A stretch of DNA of 64,000 bases from Paraglaciecola sp. MB-3u-78 (GTDB lineage Bacteria; Pseudomonadota; Gammaproteobacteria; Enterobacterales; Alteromonadaceae). Below, piece after piece: positions 18,063 through 28,617 of the stretch; within the stretch, counting starts at the first letter, position 1, and the number at the start of each line of letters is the position of its first letter. Both the position numbers and the translations under genes were made by a program. The notes below the pieces were generated by a model, which was not told the DNA's origin, made no database searches, and saw only the letters and a program-made list of their open reading frames with translations. Where the stretch lies: positions 124,001 through 188,000 of the forward strand of contig NZ_PJCF01000001.1 of NCBI RefSeq assembly GCF_002835935.1, read 5' to 3'.

Positions 18063-19163
18063 ATGAGCCGTTTTCGCCAACAAGATAAAATGCTAGGTCA
18101 ATCTAATAACTTTTTAGAAGTGTTAGAGCAAATCTCACAAATTGCGCCTTTAAATAAACCTGTTTTAATTATTGGTGAAAGAGGCACGGGTAAAGAGCTT
18201 GTAGCCGCCCGTATGCACTTTTTGTCAAAACGCTGGGAACAAAGCTATCTGACACTGAATTGCGCAGCTCTAAACGAAAGTTTGTTAGAAAGTGAATTAT
18301 TTGGATACGAAGCAGGCGCTTTTACTGGCGCAGCTAAACGCCGAGAAGGGCGATTCGAAACAGCCGATAACGGCACCCTCTTTTTAGATGAACTGGCCAA
18401 TACTTCAGGCATGGTGCAAGAAAAACTGCTGCGAGTGATTGAATATGGTGAATTTGAACGAGTGGGTGGTTCTCGCAGTGTGAAAGTCGATGTTCGATTG
18501 GTAGCAGCAACGAATGAAGATTTACCTGCACTGGCTGACTCAGGCGAATTCCGAGCAGATTTGCTAGATAGATTGGCATTTGACGTAATTACCCTGCCCC
18601 CTCTGCGCGAACGTAGAGATGACATCATGATGTTAGCGGAAAACTTTGCGATTAATATGGCTAGAGAACTAGAGATGGAGCTTTTCAGTGGTTTTACTGA
18701 GAAAGCCAAACGCATTTTATTGGATTATCATTGGCCAGGTAATATTCGTGAATTAAAAAATGTGGTTGAGCGCGCCGTGTATCGCAGTAACAATCCCAAT
18801 TTGCCTGTGCATAATATTGTTTTAGATCCTTTCGAGTCTATTTATCGCCCGCAAAAAAGAACCAAAACACTGGATAGAATGGCTCAGACAGAGGTTGTGC
18901 CTTTTCCTACTGAAGCCACTGAATCATTGCCACAAGTTCCAGTAATCTCTGCTCAACAAAAAACCAATCCTGTCTTCGATTTTCCTGTCAATTTGAAAGA
19001 ACTTTCCCAAGACTTTGAGATTGATTTAATTAACCAAGCATTAGCCGAAAGTCAATTTAATCAAAAGAAGACAGCAGAAAAACTTGGATTAACTTATCAT
19101 CAATTACGGGGTTATTTGAAAAAGTATAATTTGTTAGAACAAACCAACGAAGAAATGGATTAA
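18063..19163 (+). CDS. pspF: psp operon sigma-54 activator
   Basis: 366 aa (E. coli PspF about 325). The AAA+ domain has no N-terminal sensor domain; Walker A is GERGTGKE (38-45) and the sigma-54 contact loop GAFTGA is at 85-90. A C-terminal Fis-type helix-turn-helix (QKKTAEKLGLTYHQLRGYLK) follows a long linker of about 80 residues, which accounts for the extra length. The ATG at 18063 has GAGG at 18053-18056. It is divergent from pspA and is followed 9 nt later by sapA. Confidence 0.93.
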   Translation: MSRFRQQDKMLGQSNNFLEVLEQISQIAPLNKPVLIIGERGTGKELVAARMHFLSKRWEQSYLTLNCAALNESLLESELFGYEAGAFTGAAKRREGRFETADNGTLFLDELANTSGMVQEKLLRVIEYGEFERVGGSRSVKVDVRLVAATNEDLPALADSGEFRADLLDRLAFDVITLPPLRERRDDIMMLAENFAINMARELEMELFSGFTEKAKRILLDYHWPGNIRELKNVVERAVYRSNNPNLPVHNIVLDPFESIYRPQKRTKTLDRMAQTEVVPFPTEATESLPQVPVISAQQKTNPVFDFPVNLKELSQDFEIDLINQALAESQFNQKKTAEKLGLTYHQLRGYLKKYNLLEQTNEEMD

Positions 19164-19172
19164 GCTAAACTT

Positions 19173-20810
19173 GTGATTATTCTCGACAAACACCATAAAA
19201 ACATTTGGTTCAAAACAACTTTAATTGTCTTGGCGAGTGCTTTATTGTGTTCATGCGATGCGCTTCTGCAATCAAAAACAGATCCCAATGGTATTGTTTA
19301 TTGCTCAGAAGGAAGTCCGGCCAACTTTAATCCACAATTAGATACCTCAGGCACAACGGTTGATGCTTCGTCCCACCAAATATATGACCGATTAATCGAT
19401 TTTGACCCTGTAACTGGAGATATAGTACCCGCGCTAGCGACAAGTTGGCTGGTCAGTGATGACGGTAAAACCTATACCTTTCAACTGAGACAAGAGGTCT
19501 CTTTTCACAATACTGAAACGTTTAGCCCAACCCGCTACTTTAATGCTGACGACGTTTTATTTAGTATCGATCGTTGGCGCCTGATTGATCATCCATATCA
19601 CGACGTATCAGGTGGTAGGTATCCTTATACTGACAGCTTGAATCTTGGCGGCTTGATAACCCAAGTGAAACGTTTAAATGGTTATAGAGTAGAAATTACT
19701 CTTAATAAACGAGAAAGCTCTTTTTTAGCTAATCTTGCGACAGATTTTTCTGTCATATTATCCGCTGAGTATGCTGATGAGTTAAAATCACGAAATCAAA
19801 AAGAACTGATAGATTCTATCCCAGTTGGAACTGGACCTTATCAACTGGCAAGCTTTCGTCAAGACCGATATATACGCTATACAAAACATCCCAAGTATTG
19901 GCGTGAAATTGAGTTAACTGACAAACTCATTTTTGATATCACTCCTTCCAGCTCACTTAGATTAGCTAAATTACTCACCGCCGAATGTGATGCGATTGCG
20001 TTACCAGCCCACAGTGAACTTGAAGTGATACGTCAACAAGAAAATTTAGTGTTAGCTGAAAAGCCGGGCTTTAATGTAGGATTTTGGGCGTTTAATACAT
20101 CTAAACCTCCATTTGATAATCCACTGGTGCGCAGAGCGTTAGGTATGGCAATCGATAAAAATGCCCTGATTGAAGCCATTTATTTTAATAGTGCCGTTGC
20201 GGCAAAAAATATTGTTCCTCGCACATCTTGGGCGTTTCAAGCTGATGTTAGACCTCTTAATTACAATCCGATCGCGGCAAAGAAGTTATTGCGTGAGCAA
20301 GGAGTCCCTGAGGGATTCTCGATGACAGTATGGGCGATGCCTGTGCAACGCGCTTATAATCCAAATGCCATGAAAATGGCTGAATTAATGCAAGCCTATT
20401 TGCAAGATGTCGGCATACAAGTCAATATTATCAGTTACGAATGGTCAACGTTTAGGGAACGTTTAACCGAAGGGCTACATGACTCTGTTTTAATTGGTTG
20501 GTCAGCAGACAACGGCGATCCAGATAATTTTTACCGCCCACTTTTATCCTGTTCAGCTATAAAATCAGGTACTAACAGAGCAATGTGGTGTTCCAAGGAA
20601 TATGATTTATTGATTAATAAAGCTTTAGAGTATACTGAAATCAGCGAGCGGACCTATTTTTATGGTAAAGCCAATGAACTTTTGGCTGAAAAACTGCCTT
20701 TAATCCCCATAGCTCATGCATCTCGTTATCAAGCTTATAGGAAAAATTTGGACGGGTTAGTGATTAATCCCTATGGCGGTGTGCGGTTTGCTGGAGTGAA
20801 AAAGCTCTAA
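19173..20810 (+). CDS. sapA: SapA-like peptide ABC transporter substrate-binding lipoprotein
   Basis: 545 aa, SBP family 5 (DppA/OppA/SapA). The GTG start at 19173 lies 9 nt after pspF. The N-terminus has a lipobox-like end (ASALLCSCD), so this SapA is probably a lipoprotein, unlike the soluble E. coli protein. Family motifs include IYDRLIDFDPVTGDIVPALA and VRRALGMAIDKNALIEAIYF. Sap systems are linked to antimicrobial peptide resistance and, for SapBCDF of E. coli, putrescine export. It is first of a tight sapABCDF operon. Confidence 0.88.
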   Translation: MIILDKHHKNIWFKTTLIVLASALLCSCDALLQSKTDPNGIVYCSEGSPANFNPQLDTSGTTVDASSHQIYDRLIDFDPVTGDIVPALATSWLVSDDGKTYTFQLRQEVSFHNTETFSPTRYFNADDVLFSIDRWRLIDHPYHDVSGGRYPYTDSLNLGGLITQVKRLNGYRVEITLNKRESSFLANLATDFSVILSAEYADELKSRNQKELIDSIPVGTGPYQLASFRQDRYIRYTKHPKYWREIELTDKLIFDITPSSSLRLAKLLTAECDAIALPAHSELEVIRQQENLVLAEKPGFNVGFWAFNTSKPPFDNPLVRRALGMAIDKNALIEAIYFNSAVAAKNIVPRTSWAFQADVRPLNYNPIAAKKLLREQGVPEGFSMTVWAMPVQRAYNPNAMKMAELMQAYLQDVGIQVNIISYEWSTFRERLTEGLHDSVLIGWSADNGDPDNFYRPLLSCSAIKSGTNRAMWCSKEYDLLINKALEYTEISERTYFYGKANELLAEKLPLIPIAHASRYQAYRKNLDGLVINPYGGVRFAGVKKL

Positions 20811-21841
20811 TGGCTAATGTATTACTGCGTTATACAAATCTAGTTCTTGTTACCCTTTTTATCTTAAGCTTATTATCTTTCCTTTTGGCTTATTTATTTC
20901 CTGGGCAAGCCTTGGAAAACCTGACGGGTCTGAGGCTTAACGAGTTGTCTGAACTACAAAATAGTCAGATAAAATACTCTGTGGACAACAATATATTTGT
21001 CCAATACTGGCATTACGTGGGCGAACTATTTTCAGGCAACTGGGGGGTCAGCTTCAATACAGGTTTGCCGCTATATGAAGATGTTGGCCGTTACCTTCCG
21101 GCTAGCATAGAGCTGAGTTCGTATGCGCTCTTATTATCTTTTTTCATTGGTCTGCCTTTAGGTTTTATAGCTGCATTGCGACATCATAAACTTACCGATT
21201 ACAGCTTGCTGTCGGTGAGTTTATTGGGCTACTCCATACCAGTATTCTGGCTAGCTTTGATCATGATCCTAGTCTTTTCTTTGCAACTAGGATGGTTTCC
21301 ATTATCTGGACGTATTAGCTTATTATTTGAAATCCCCAGCATCACTGGTTTCATCTTAATAGATATTTTATTATCTGATTTAATCGATAAACAATCAGCA
21401 TTCATTGATGCTTTGAGGCATCTTATTTTACCCACTGTATCTATTGCTGTTGTCACCACAACTATGATATTTCGAATCACAAGACGTTCAGTAATTGAAA
21501 CCTTAAATAGCGAGTTTATCTTAGCGGCTTATGCCAGAGGTTTAACGCCAACACAAGTATTAATGCGCCACGGTGTGAGAAATGCGCTAATTCCTATTTT
21601 GCCATTATTAGCCATGCAATTTCCTACTTTGTTAACCAACGCCATGATAGTAGAAAGTATCTTTTCTTGGCCAGGTATAGGCAATTGGCTTATTCAGGCT
21701 ATTTATCAACAAGATTACCCCGCGATAAGAGCAGGAATGTTAGCTGTATCTGTTTTGGTTGTTATTTTCACTATGTCTATTGATCTTATTATTCGTCTAA
21801 CCGATCCAAGACGCAGAAGGGCTGAACGTGCAGCAATCTAG
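20810..21841 (+). CDS. sapB: SapB-like ABC transporter permease
   Basis: 343 aa, DppB-type permease with about six membrane segments and the EAA loop (LNSEFILAAYARGLTPTQVL). The start overlaps the sapA stop by one base (TAATG), showing translational coupling. It forms the membrane channel with SapC. Confidence 0.9.
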   Translation: MANVLLRYTNLVLVTLFILSLLSFLLAYLFPGQALENLTGLRLNELSELQNSQIKYSVDNNIFVQYWHYVGELFSGNWGVSFNTGLPLYEDVGRYLPASIELSSYALLLSFFIGLPLGFIAALRHHKLTDYSLLSVSLLGYSIPVFWLALIMILVFSLQLGWFPLSGRISLLFEIPSITGFILIDILLSDLIDKQSAFIDALRHLILPTVSIAVVTTTMIFRITRRSVIETLNSEFILAAYARGLTPTQVLMRHGVRNALIPILPLLAMQFPTLLTNAMIVESIFSWPGIGNWLIQAIYQQDYPAIRAGMLAVSVLVVIFTMSIDLIIRLTDPRRRRAERAAI

Positions 21842-22721
21842 TTTATACCAGGAAGAACATCATCCCTCTCCACTGCAATATACTTGGATGGAATTCAAAA
21901 ATAATCATATCGCTGTCGCAGGATTATTTTGTTTTGCTTTTTTTCTAATCATTACTGTCTTTTGCCCATTATTAGCGCCCTTTGATCCGAATATGCAACA
22001 AACAGGAGATTTGATGATACCTCCAGCTTGGGATCCTAATGGTGGTATCAGTCATGTCTTTGGAACCGATGCCTTAGGCCGTGATTTATTATCACGTATT
22101 ATCTATGGCTGCAGGATGACCTTTGGTATTAGTTTGTTGTTAGTTATTGTCGCAATGCTTCTTGGTGTTGGTTTAGGAGCACTAGCGGGAATGAGTAGAG
22201 GATTCCGCTCAAGTTTTCTTAATCATACTTTAGACTCCATTCAAGCCATTCCAACTCTGCTTATCGCCATCATTATTATCGCTATTTTAGGGCCAGGATT
22301 GGTCAATAGCATGTGGGCTATTGCTCTGGCACTGATACCTCAATTTATGCACCAAACTCGGGATTTTGTAAGGCATGAATTGTCTAAAGAATATATTATG
22401 GCGGCTAAACTCGACGGTGCCAGTAAAACACATATCTTTGCCCACTCCATTTTGCCGAATATGGGTGAAATGTTAGTGGTGCAAGCCACCTTAGCTTTAT
22501 CAATTTCTATTCTTGACATTAGCGCTTTGGGATTTCTCAAATTAGGTGCTCAAGCGCCCTCTTCTGAACTAGGTGCAATGCTCTTGGAAGGTATTGATGT
22601 GGCTTACATTGCACCTTGGACGATTGCTCTGCCCGGTGGGGCGTTGTTTATGATGATTATTTCTATCAACTTAGTAGGTGATGGTCTGCGCTCAGCACTT
22701 AGAAATAGGTTATTACACTAA
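21828..22721 (+). CDS. sapC: SapC-like ABC transporter permease
   Basis: 297 aa, DppC-type permease: N-terminal membrane anchor (about 27-48), FGTDALGRDLLSRIIYGCRM, then the binding-protein-dependent transport domain with the EAA loop (LSKEYIMAAKLDGASKTHIF). A GTG start at 21828 overlaps sapB by 14 nt. It pairs with SapB. Confidence 0.9.
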   Translation: MQQSSLYQEEHHPSPLQYTWMEFKNNHIAVAGLFCFAFFLIITVFCPLLAPFDPNMQQTGDLMIPPAWDPNGGISHVFGTDALGRDLLSRIIYGCRMTFGISLLLVIVAMLLGVGLGALAGMSRGFRSSFLNHTLDSIQAIPTLLIAIIIIAILGPGLVNSMWAIALALIPQFMHQTRDFVRHELSKEYIMAAKLDGASKTHIFAHSILPNMGEMLVVQATLALSISILDISALGFLKLGAQAPSSELGAMLLEGIDVAYIAPWTIALPGGALFMMIISINLVGDGLRSALRNRLLH

Positions 22722-23716
22722 TGGTATTGCTTGATATCAAAAACCTAACCTTAGAAATTGATATATCATCAGAATGGGTAAAGGCACTAGATAAAATCAA
22801 CATGGTGATCCACGAAGGTCAAATTCATGCCTTGGTCGGTGAGTCAGGCTCAGGGAAAAGCTTGATAGTTAAAGCGATTGTTGGGGCACTACCTAAGCGC
22901 TGGCGAATAACTGCCGACCGTATGACATGGAAAGGACAAAATTTATTGACCATGTCTGCGAAAGCTAGGCGCAAACTTATTCGTAAAGATATATCGGTGA
23001 TCTTTCAAAATCCTATTGAATCACTCGATCCATCATTGACCTTAGGCAAACAACTAAAAGAAATGCTTCCCAGAGACCAATTAACTAAAACCTGGTTTTG
23101 GCAGCGCAACGACGAAAAACAAGCATTGGCGATAAAATTGCTGCATAAAGTAGGCATTAAAAATCATCAACTATGTCTAGCTAGCTATCCTCATCAAATT
23201 GCCAACGATGTGGTGCAGAAGTTTATGATTGCCATGGCGCTGGCTTCTGAGCCTAAATTAATTATTGCCGATGATCCCACTAGAGGTATGGAAGTTACCT
23301 CAAAGACACAAATATTGAAGTTACTCAGTAGAGTCAATCAAGTGAGAGGCATGAGCGTTTTGTTTGTCAGCCACGACTTATTAGCGATATCCAGTATGGC
23401 CAGTTATATGACTGTTTTATATTGTGGGCAAACCGTTGAAAGTGGTGACTTAAAACAACTCAGAAAACGCGCCTTTCACCCTTACACTCAGGCCCTATTA
23501 GATAGCGCTCCTAGTTTTCGCAAAGACCTGCCACCCAAATCGCCTCTTAGCTCATTAGATGGCACTATCCCGACTTTACATCATTTACCCATAGGCTGCA
23601 GATTAGGCCCAAGGTGCCCGAGAGCACGCAGAGAGTGTGTGGAAACACCTCAAATCAGACGGGTTCATACCCATTTCTACAGTTGTCACTTTCCACTTCA
23701 TTGGGATGCCAAGTAA
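22721..23716 (+). CDS. sapD: SapD-like ABC transporter ATPase
   Basis: 331 aa. Walker A is GESGSGKS (40-47). The signature region is degenerate (SYPHQIANDVVQKFMIAMAL rather than LSGGQ), as in known SapD. The Walker B segment reads LIIADDPTRG, so the usual catalytic Glu is Asp. The C-terminal oligopeptide-transporter domain has conserved Cys residues (GCRLGPRCPRARREC). It overlaps sapC by one base and sapF by one base. Confidence 0.88.
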   Translation: MVLLDIKNLTLEIDISSEWVKALDKINMVIHEGQIHALVGESGSGKSLIVKAIVGALPKRWRITADRMTWKGQNLLTMSAKARRKLIRKDISVIFQNPIESLDPSLTLGKQLKEMLPRDQLTKTWFWQRNDEKQALAIKLLHKVGIKNHQLCLASYPHQIANDVVQKFMIAMALASEPKLIIADDPTRGMEVTSKTQILKLLSRVNQVRGMSVLFVSHDLLAISSMASYMTVLYCGQTVESGDLKQLRKRAFHPYTQALLDSAPSFRKDLPPKSPLSSLDGTIPTLHHLPIGCRLGPRCPRARRECVETPQIRRVHTHFYSCHFPLHWDAK

Positions 23717-24507
23717 TGGATCTTATCAATGTTGAAGCGTTAACCTTTCAAAATAGAACAAAAAGTATGTGGTCAAAAAGCAAGGTGACTTTTGATTTAG
23801 GACCTGTCAGTTTTAATGTTAAATCTGGTGAAACCTTAGCTATTGTTGGCAATAACAGTTCAGGTAAGTCCTTGTTAGCCAAACTACTTGTGGGTTTAGA
23901 AACGCCTAAAAGTGGCAAGATTTTTATGAATGGAGTGGAACTCAATAAATCCAATATTAGTGTCAGGTGCCACGATATTAGAATGATTTTTCAAAATAGT
24001 AATGATTCCCTCAACCCTGGGCTGACATTGGGTTCCATTCTGGAAGAACCTCTGCGTCTCAACACTAAACTTAATGGTCAACAACGCAGGTCACTTATAG
24101 AGCAGACTCTTAGACAAGTGGGATTAATGGCAGAGCATCAGTTTTTTTATCGGCATATGTTGTCTGATGGACAACGGCAACGAATAGCCTTAGCCAGAGC
24201 TCTAATACTGAACCCCAAAGTGATTGTTGCAGATGAACCCTTTGCAGCGCTAGATCCATCAGTTCGCTCTCAAGCTGTGAATCTTCTGATGAAATTGCAG
24301 CGGGATTTAGGGCTAGGTTTTATCTTTATTTCCCACAATCTAGGCATTGTTAGACATATATCTGACAAAGTGATCATCATGAAAGATGGCAAAGTAGTGG
24401 AGTCAGGGAAAACGGATGCCATCTTTAATTGGCCTAAAAACGAATACACAAAAAAATTAGTGGATTCTCATCAAGCATTGATAAATGGACAAAATAATCA
24501 ACGCTAA
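23716..24507 (+). CDS. sapF: SapF-like ABC transporter ATPase
   Basis: 263 aa. Walker A is GNNSSGKS, signature LSDGQRQRIALARAL, Walker B VIVADEPFAALD, all canonical. It is therefore probably the main ATPase, paired with the degenerate SapD. I start at the ATG at 23716, inside TAATG with the sapD stop. The frame is open upstream inside sapD, but that part does not look like an ABC domain. Confidence 0.9.
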   Translation: MDLINVEALTFQNRTKSMWSKSKVTFDLGPVSFNVKSGETLAIVGNNSSGKSLLAKLLVGLETPKSGKIFMNGVELNKSNISVRCHDIRMIFQNSNDSLNPGLTLGSILEEPLRLNTKLNGQQRRSLIEQTLRQVGLMAEHQFFYRHMLSDGQRQRIALARALILNPKVIVADEPFAALDPSVRSQAVNLLMKLQRDLGLGFIFISHNLGIVRHISDKVIIMKDGKVVESGKTDAIFNWPKNEYTKKLVDSHQALINGQNNQR

Positions 24508-24563
24508 AACTTTCAGAACAGGTGCTACTAAATAAAACGACTACTTAATACCATCGATGTTTT

Positions 24564-25694
24564 TTATCCTACTAAGGCCAACAAGATACCCGCAGCCACA
24601 GCCGAGCCCAACACACCGGCCACGTTAGGCCCCATAGCGTGCATCAGCAAGAAGTTATGATGATTGGCTTCTAGTCCAACCTTGTTAACCACTCTGGCCG
24701 CCATAGGCACTGCAGATACACCAGCAGCACCAATCAATGGATTGATTTTTTGACTACTCAGCTTACTCATTGCTTTTGCCATTAATATGCCAGCTGCAGT
24801 ACCAATGGAGAATGCGATAGCACCTAGAGCCAAAATACCTAAGGTTTCAACCGTTAAAAATTTATCAGCCGATAATTTTGAGCCAACGGCTAACCCCAAA
24901 AAGATAGTCACAACATTAATCAACTCGTTTTGAGCGCTGTTGCTTAACCTATCGACTACACCAGATTCTTTCATCAAGTTACCTAAACAGAACATTCCAA
25001 CCAAAGGTGTGGCAGTAGGTAAAAACAAAATACAAAGAAATAGTACCGCTAAGGGAAAAATGATTTTCTCGCGCTTAGATACGGCTCTAAGCTGAGGCAT
25101 TTCTATTTTACGTTCTTCTTCACTTGTTAATAAGCGCATGATAGGGGGCTGAATAATAGGTACTAAAGCCATATACGAATATGCGGCAACCGCAATAGCA
25201 CCTAGAAGATCAGGCGCAAGTTTTGAGGCTAAAAATATCGCCGTAGGCCCATCAGCACCGCCAATAATAGCGATGGCTGCTGCATCTTGCAGTGAAAACT
25301 CGAAGCCAGGCACCATGTTCAGAGCGATAGCACCAAATAGTGTACCGAAGATGCCAAATTGTGCTGCAGCACCCAGTAACAACATTCTAGGATTGGCAAT
25401 CAATGCGCTAAAGTCTGTCATTGCTCCCACGCCCATAAAAATAAGCAAAGGAAAGACCCCAGTATCAATACCAACATGATAAACAAGGTAAAGCAAACCT
25501 CCTGGATCACTAAAACCAGCCAAGGGTATATTGGTCAATACAGCACCAAATCCAATAGGTAGAAGTAGCAAGGGTTCAAACTTCTTAACAATAGCTAAAT
25601 ACAGTAATAATGCACCAACACTCATCATGATCACCTGACCTAACTCGAAATGAGCCAGTGAGGTGCTTTGCCATAATAATTCGAGCTTTTCCAT
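24564..25694 (-). CDS. oadB: oxaloacetate decarboxylase, beta subunit (Na+ pump)
   Basis: 376 aa, very hydrophobic, about nine membrane segments. Family motifs include [23 protein letters not shown] and AARVVNKVG. The beta subunit decarboxylates carboxybiotin and exports Na+ across the inner membrane. Gene order gamma-alpha-beta on the minus strand is the standard operon; it starts 9 nt after the alpha gene. Confidence 0.93.
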   Translation of the reverse strand: MEKLELLWQSTSLAHFELGQVIMMSVGALLLYLAIVKKFEPLLLLPIGFGAVLTNIPLAGFSDPGGLLYLVYHVGIDTGVFPLLIFMGVGAMTDFSALIANPRMLLLGAAAQFGIFGTLFGAIALNMVPGFEFSLQDAAAIAIIGGADGPTAIFLASKLAPDLLGAIAVAAYSYMALVPIIQPPIMRLLTSEEERKIEMPQLRAVSKREKIIFPLAVLFLCILFLPTATPLVGMFCLGNLMKESGVVDRLSNSAQNELINVVTIFLGLAVGSKLSADKFLTVETLGILALGAIAFSIGTAAGILMAKAMSKLSSQKINPLIGAAGVSAVPMAARVVNKVGLEANHHNFLLMHAMGPNVAGVLGSAVAAGILLALVG

Positions 25695-25703
25695 CTGTCT
25701 TCC

Positions 25704-27494
25704 TTATCCTATGACTAATAAAGGTTGACCCGTTTGCACAGCATCACCCTCTTTAGTTGAGATATTGGATACCACACCTGATACAGATGATCGAATTTCG
25801 GTTTCCATTTTCATGGCTTCCATAATGATCACTACGTCACCAGAATTGACGACATCACCGTCTTTAACTAACACTTTAAAAATGTTCCCTGCCAAAGGTG
25901 AATTTAATGCTTGCCCTGATTCAGAAGGTACTCTAGTGACTTGTGGCACAGGCGAAGCATGAGACGCCGCTTGCACATTTGTTAACGTACCACTTTGTGC
26001 CACTTCTACCTCAAATACTTGACCGTCTACACGAACGGAATATGCCGTCGCGCCGGAGTTTTGTGCTTTAGGTGAAACAATAGTACTTGTGACAATTTGT
26101 GATGTTTCACTAGGTGCGGGCTCAAATGCATCTGGGTTATTTCTATTTTTAAGAAACTTCAAGCCAATTTGCGGAAATAACGCATAGGTCAACACATCAT
26201 CCACCAAATCATCTGCTGTTTGGAAAGATTCTTTTTTGGCAATAGTTTTGAGTTCAGTGGTCAGCGCAGACAGCTCGTCTTTTAATAAATCTGCTGGGCG
26301 ACATGTAATGGCTTCTTTGCCATCCAATACACGTAATTGCAGTTCCTTATTAACGGGTGCAGAAGTCGCACCATATTCACCTTTGAGAACGCCTGCGGTT
26401 TCTTTACTGATGCTTTTGTAACGTTCACCTGTTATTACGTTAATGACAGACTGAGTCCCGACAATCTGTGACGTCGGTGTTACCAAAGGAATAAAACCGA
26501 GATCTTCTCTTACTTTCGGAATTTCTAGCAGGACCTCATCCATTTTATCTTCAGCACCCTGCTCTTTTAGCTGGCTTTCCATGTTGGTTAACATGCCGCC
26601 AGGCACCTGTGCAATTAAAATACGTGCGTCAATACCTTTAAGGCTGCCTTCGAACTGTGCATATTTTTTACGCACATCACGGAAGTAACTAGCAATCTCA
26701 GTAAAAGCAGGTAATGCCAAACCAGTATCACGCTCGGTACCTTCAACAATAGACACGATAGTTTCTGTCGCAGTATGCCCATAAGTCATGCTCATAGATG
26801 AAATAGACGTATCTAAAATATCGATGCCCGCATCAATCGCTTTTTGGTAGGTTGCGGCGCTCAAGCCCGTTGTTGCATGACAATGCATGGCAATAGGCAC
26901 TTCGATGGACTCTTTTAATCTAGTCACCAACTCTTCACATTCGTAAGGCTTTAGCAAGCCCGCCATATCTTTTATACAAATTGAATGCACACCCATATCT
27001 TGTAATTCGTTGGCCATATCTAACCAAGTTTGCAAGGAATGAACAGGTGACACTGTGTAAGACATGGTTCCTTGGGCATGTGCACCTTGTTTAATCGCAG
27101 CTTTAACCGCAGTTTGTAGATTACGAATATCGTTCATCGCATCAAATATGCGGAACACATCAACGCCATTTGCATGAGCTCGTTCAACAAACTTTTCCAC
27201 TACATCATCTGCATAGTGGCGATAACCTAGAAGATTCTGGCCACGTAACAACATTTGTTGCTTAGTTTTTGGCATGGCCTTTTTAAGCTGTCGAATCCGA
27301 TCCCATGGATCTTCTCCCAAATAGCGAATGCAAGCATCAAACGTCGCCCCACCCCATGTTTCTAGTGACCAATAGCCAATGTCGTCTAATTTACTTGCAA
27401 TAGGTAACATGTCTTCCAGACGCATTCTGGTCGCAAGTAATGATTGGTGAGCGTCACGCAATACAACTTCTGTAATTGCTAATGGTTTACGCAT
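25704..27494 (-). CDS. oadA: oxaloacetate decarboxylase, alpha subunit
   Basis: 596 aa. An N-terminal carboxyltransferase TIM barrel ([18 protein letters not shown], metal-binding MHCHATTG) is followed by a conserved central domain and a C-terminal biotinyl domain with the target lysine in [13 protein letters not shown]. It transfers CO2 from oxaloacetate to biotin, giving pyruvate. A Pro/Ala/Thr-rich linker lies before the biotin domain. It works with OadB and OadG at the membrane. Confidence 0.95.
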   Translation of the reverse strand: MRKPLAITEVVLRDAHQSLLATRMRLEDMLPIASKLDDIGYWSLETWGGATFDACIRYLGEDPWDRIRQLKKAMPKTKQQMLLRGQNLLGYRHYADDVVEKFVERAHANGVDVFRIFDAMNDIRNLQTAVKAAIKQGAHAQGTMSYTVSPVHSLQTWLDMANELQDMGVHSICIKDMAGLLKPYECEELVTRLKESIEVPIAMHCHATTGLSAATYQKAIDAGIDILDTSISSMSMTYGHTATETIVSIVEGTERDTGLALPAFTEIASYFRDVRKKYAQFEGSLKGIDARILIAQVPGGMLTNMESQLKEQGAEDKMDEVLLEIPKVREDLGFIPLVTPTSQIVGTQSVINVITGERYKSISKETAGVLKGEYGATSAPVNKELQLRVLDGKEAITCRPADLLKDELSALTTELKTIAKKESFQTADDLVDDVLTYALFPQIGLKFLKNRNNPDAFEPAPSETSQIVTSTIVSPKAQNSGATAYSVRVDGQVFEVEVAQSGTLTNVQAASHASPVPQVTRVPSESGQALNSPLAGNIFKVLVKDGDVVNSGDVVIIMEAMKMETEIRSSVSGVVSNISTKEGDAVQTGQPLLVIG

Positions 27495-27519
27495 AGGGAT
27501 TCTTCCTTAAAATATTAAA

Positions 27520-27786
27520 CTAATGTGACTGTCTATGCTCAGAGATAGCTGTACTTATTGCAGCTACGATCTTTGGTGACACGCCTGGGTTATTTGATAA
27601 AGAGCTGTGACTAAAGGTTGTTTGGTTTTGTATAGTATTTAGCGACGCATCAGGGATGAGTTTGTTTATCCAAGCAATCAAAGTAATTGCACCAATTAGC
27701 AAAGATAAAAACAAAAACACGACTACCATTCCTACTAATAATAAATTAGCGGCTTCAGCAAGAGCATTTGCGACTTCTGGTTGCAT
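27520..27786 (-). CDS. oadG: oxaloacetate decarboxylase, gamma subunit
   Basis: 88 aa. The start MQPEVANALAEAANLLLVGM resembles OadG, with one membrane helix (about 14-37) and a hydrophilic tail. OadG anchors the alpha subunit to beta. I start at the ATG at 27786, where family similarity begins; the frame continues upstream to 27855. I see no good Shine-Dalgarno before 27786, so the start is less certain. First gene of the oad operon. Confidence 0.82.
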   Translation of the reverse strand: MQPEVANALAEAANLLLVGMVVVFLFLSLLIGAITLIAWINKLIPDASLNTIQNQTTFSHSSLSNNPGVSPKIVAAISTAISEHRQSH

Positions 27787-27855
27787 ACAGAGGAGAACTC
27801 GAAATTGATAAATTAATAGGAGATAAGTACCATGCAGCCTAAGAAAACACAACAA

Positions 27856-28026
27856 AACGACAAGAGGAAAAGTGCATAAAGAATAAGAAAATATTCGGAT
27901 ATTGTGAATATTTACCCAAATTCACTTAATCATTAACAAACGACTTACATAATGATGAATAAGCCACTATAAAATCAGTCTAATCTCATTATCTAAGTGT
28001 TAACGTCGAAAGTAATATTCTAGAAA
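27856..28026. other. intergenic region between oadG and the tRNA cluster
   Basis: AT-rich, about 170 bases. It should contain the oad promoter (leftward). No specific operator recognised. Confidence 0.4.
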
Positions 28027-28058
28027 TAAAAAAGCCCACAGATAAATCTGTAGGCTTT
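28027..28058 (-). terminator. rho-independent terminator of the tRNA operon
   Basis: Minus strand AAAGCCTACAGAT / ATCTGTGGGCTTT hairpin with one mismatch, followed by a T-run. It lies 7 nt past the CCA end of the last tRNA-Arg. Confidence 0.85.
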
Positions 28059-28064
28059 AGTATG

Positions 28065-28141
28065 TGGTGCGCGTGGAAGGATTCGAACCTCCGACCACCT
28101 GGTTCGTAGCCAGGTACTCTATCCAGCTGAGCTACACGCGC
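28065..28141 (-). tRNA. tRNA-Arg (anticodon ACG)
   Basis: 77 nt, cloverleaf intact: acceptor GCGCGTG/CACGCGC, anticodon loop CTACGAA in stem CCTGG/CCAGG, T-arm GGTTCGAATCC, CCA encoded. Anticodon ACG (inosine-modified) reads CGU/C/A. Identical to the copy at 28205-28281. Confidence 0.96.
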
Positions 28142-28204
28142 TTAAACTGTTTGCTTTAGAAGTATATCCAAATATCGGTAAACGTCTAAAAAATCTTTAA
28201 AATA

Positions 28205-28281
28205 TGGTGCGCGTGGAAGGATTCGAACCTCCGACCACCTGGTTCGTAGCCAGGTACTCTATCCAGCTGAGCTACACGCGC
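28205..28281 (-). tRNA. tRNA-Arg (anticodon ACG), second copy
   Basis: Same 77-nt sequence as the downstream copy, 63 nt away. Part of one transcript with tRNA-Ser upstream. Confidence 0.96.
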
Positions 28282-28323
28282 ATTAAGATAAATATTGAAC
28301 CATCAATTTATAAAAAATTCCTA

Positions 28324-28381
28324 ACTTGGTTCGTAGCTAGGTCTCTATTCTGCCCGTCGCGGCGCGATGAGCTACACGCGC
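28324..28381 (-). pseudogene. decayed tRNA-Arg copy
   Basis: On the minus strand the 5' acceptor and D-stem start (GCGCGTGTAGCTCA) and the anticodon arm (CCTAGCTACGAACCAAG) are recognisable. However, about 18 GC-rich extra bases interrupt the D-loop, and the variable loop, T-arm and 3' acceptor strand are missing. It sits between the second tRNA-Arg and tRNA-Ser, so it is a failed third copy in the same array. Confidence 0.75.
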
Positions 28382-28405
28382 AATACACTTTTTACAATAA
28401 AACTC

Positions 28406-28497
<92 letters not shown>

Positions 28498-28617
28498 GGA
28501 ACTTGAATCTTACACATCTTCGGATGTTTGTCTGTTCGACTAACCTAGATTAACTGTCTAAACCTCAAGCTTTAACGCCCTTGGCTTTGGATTAACCTCT
28601 CCTAAATGAGGAGCAGG

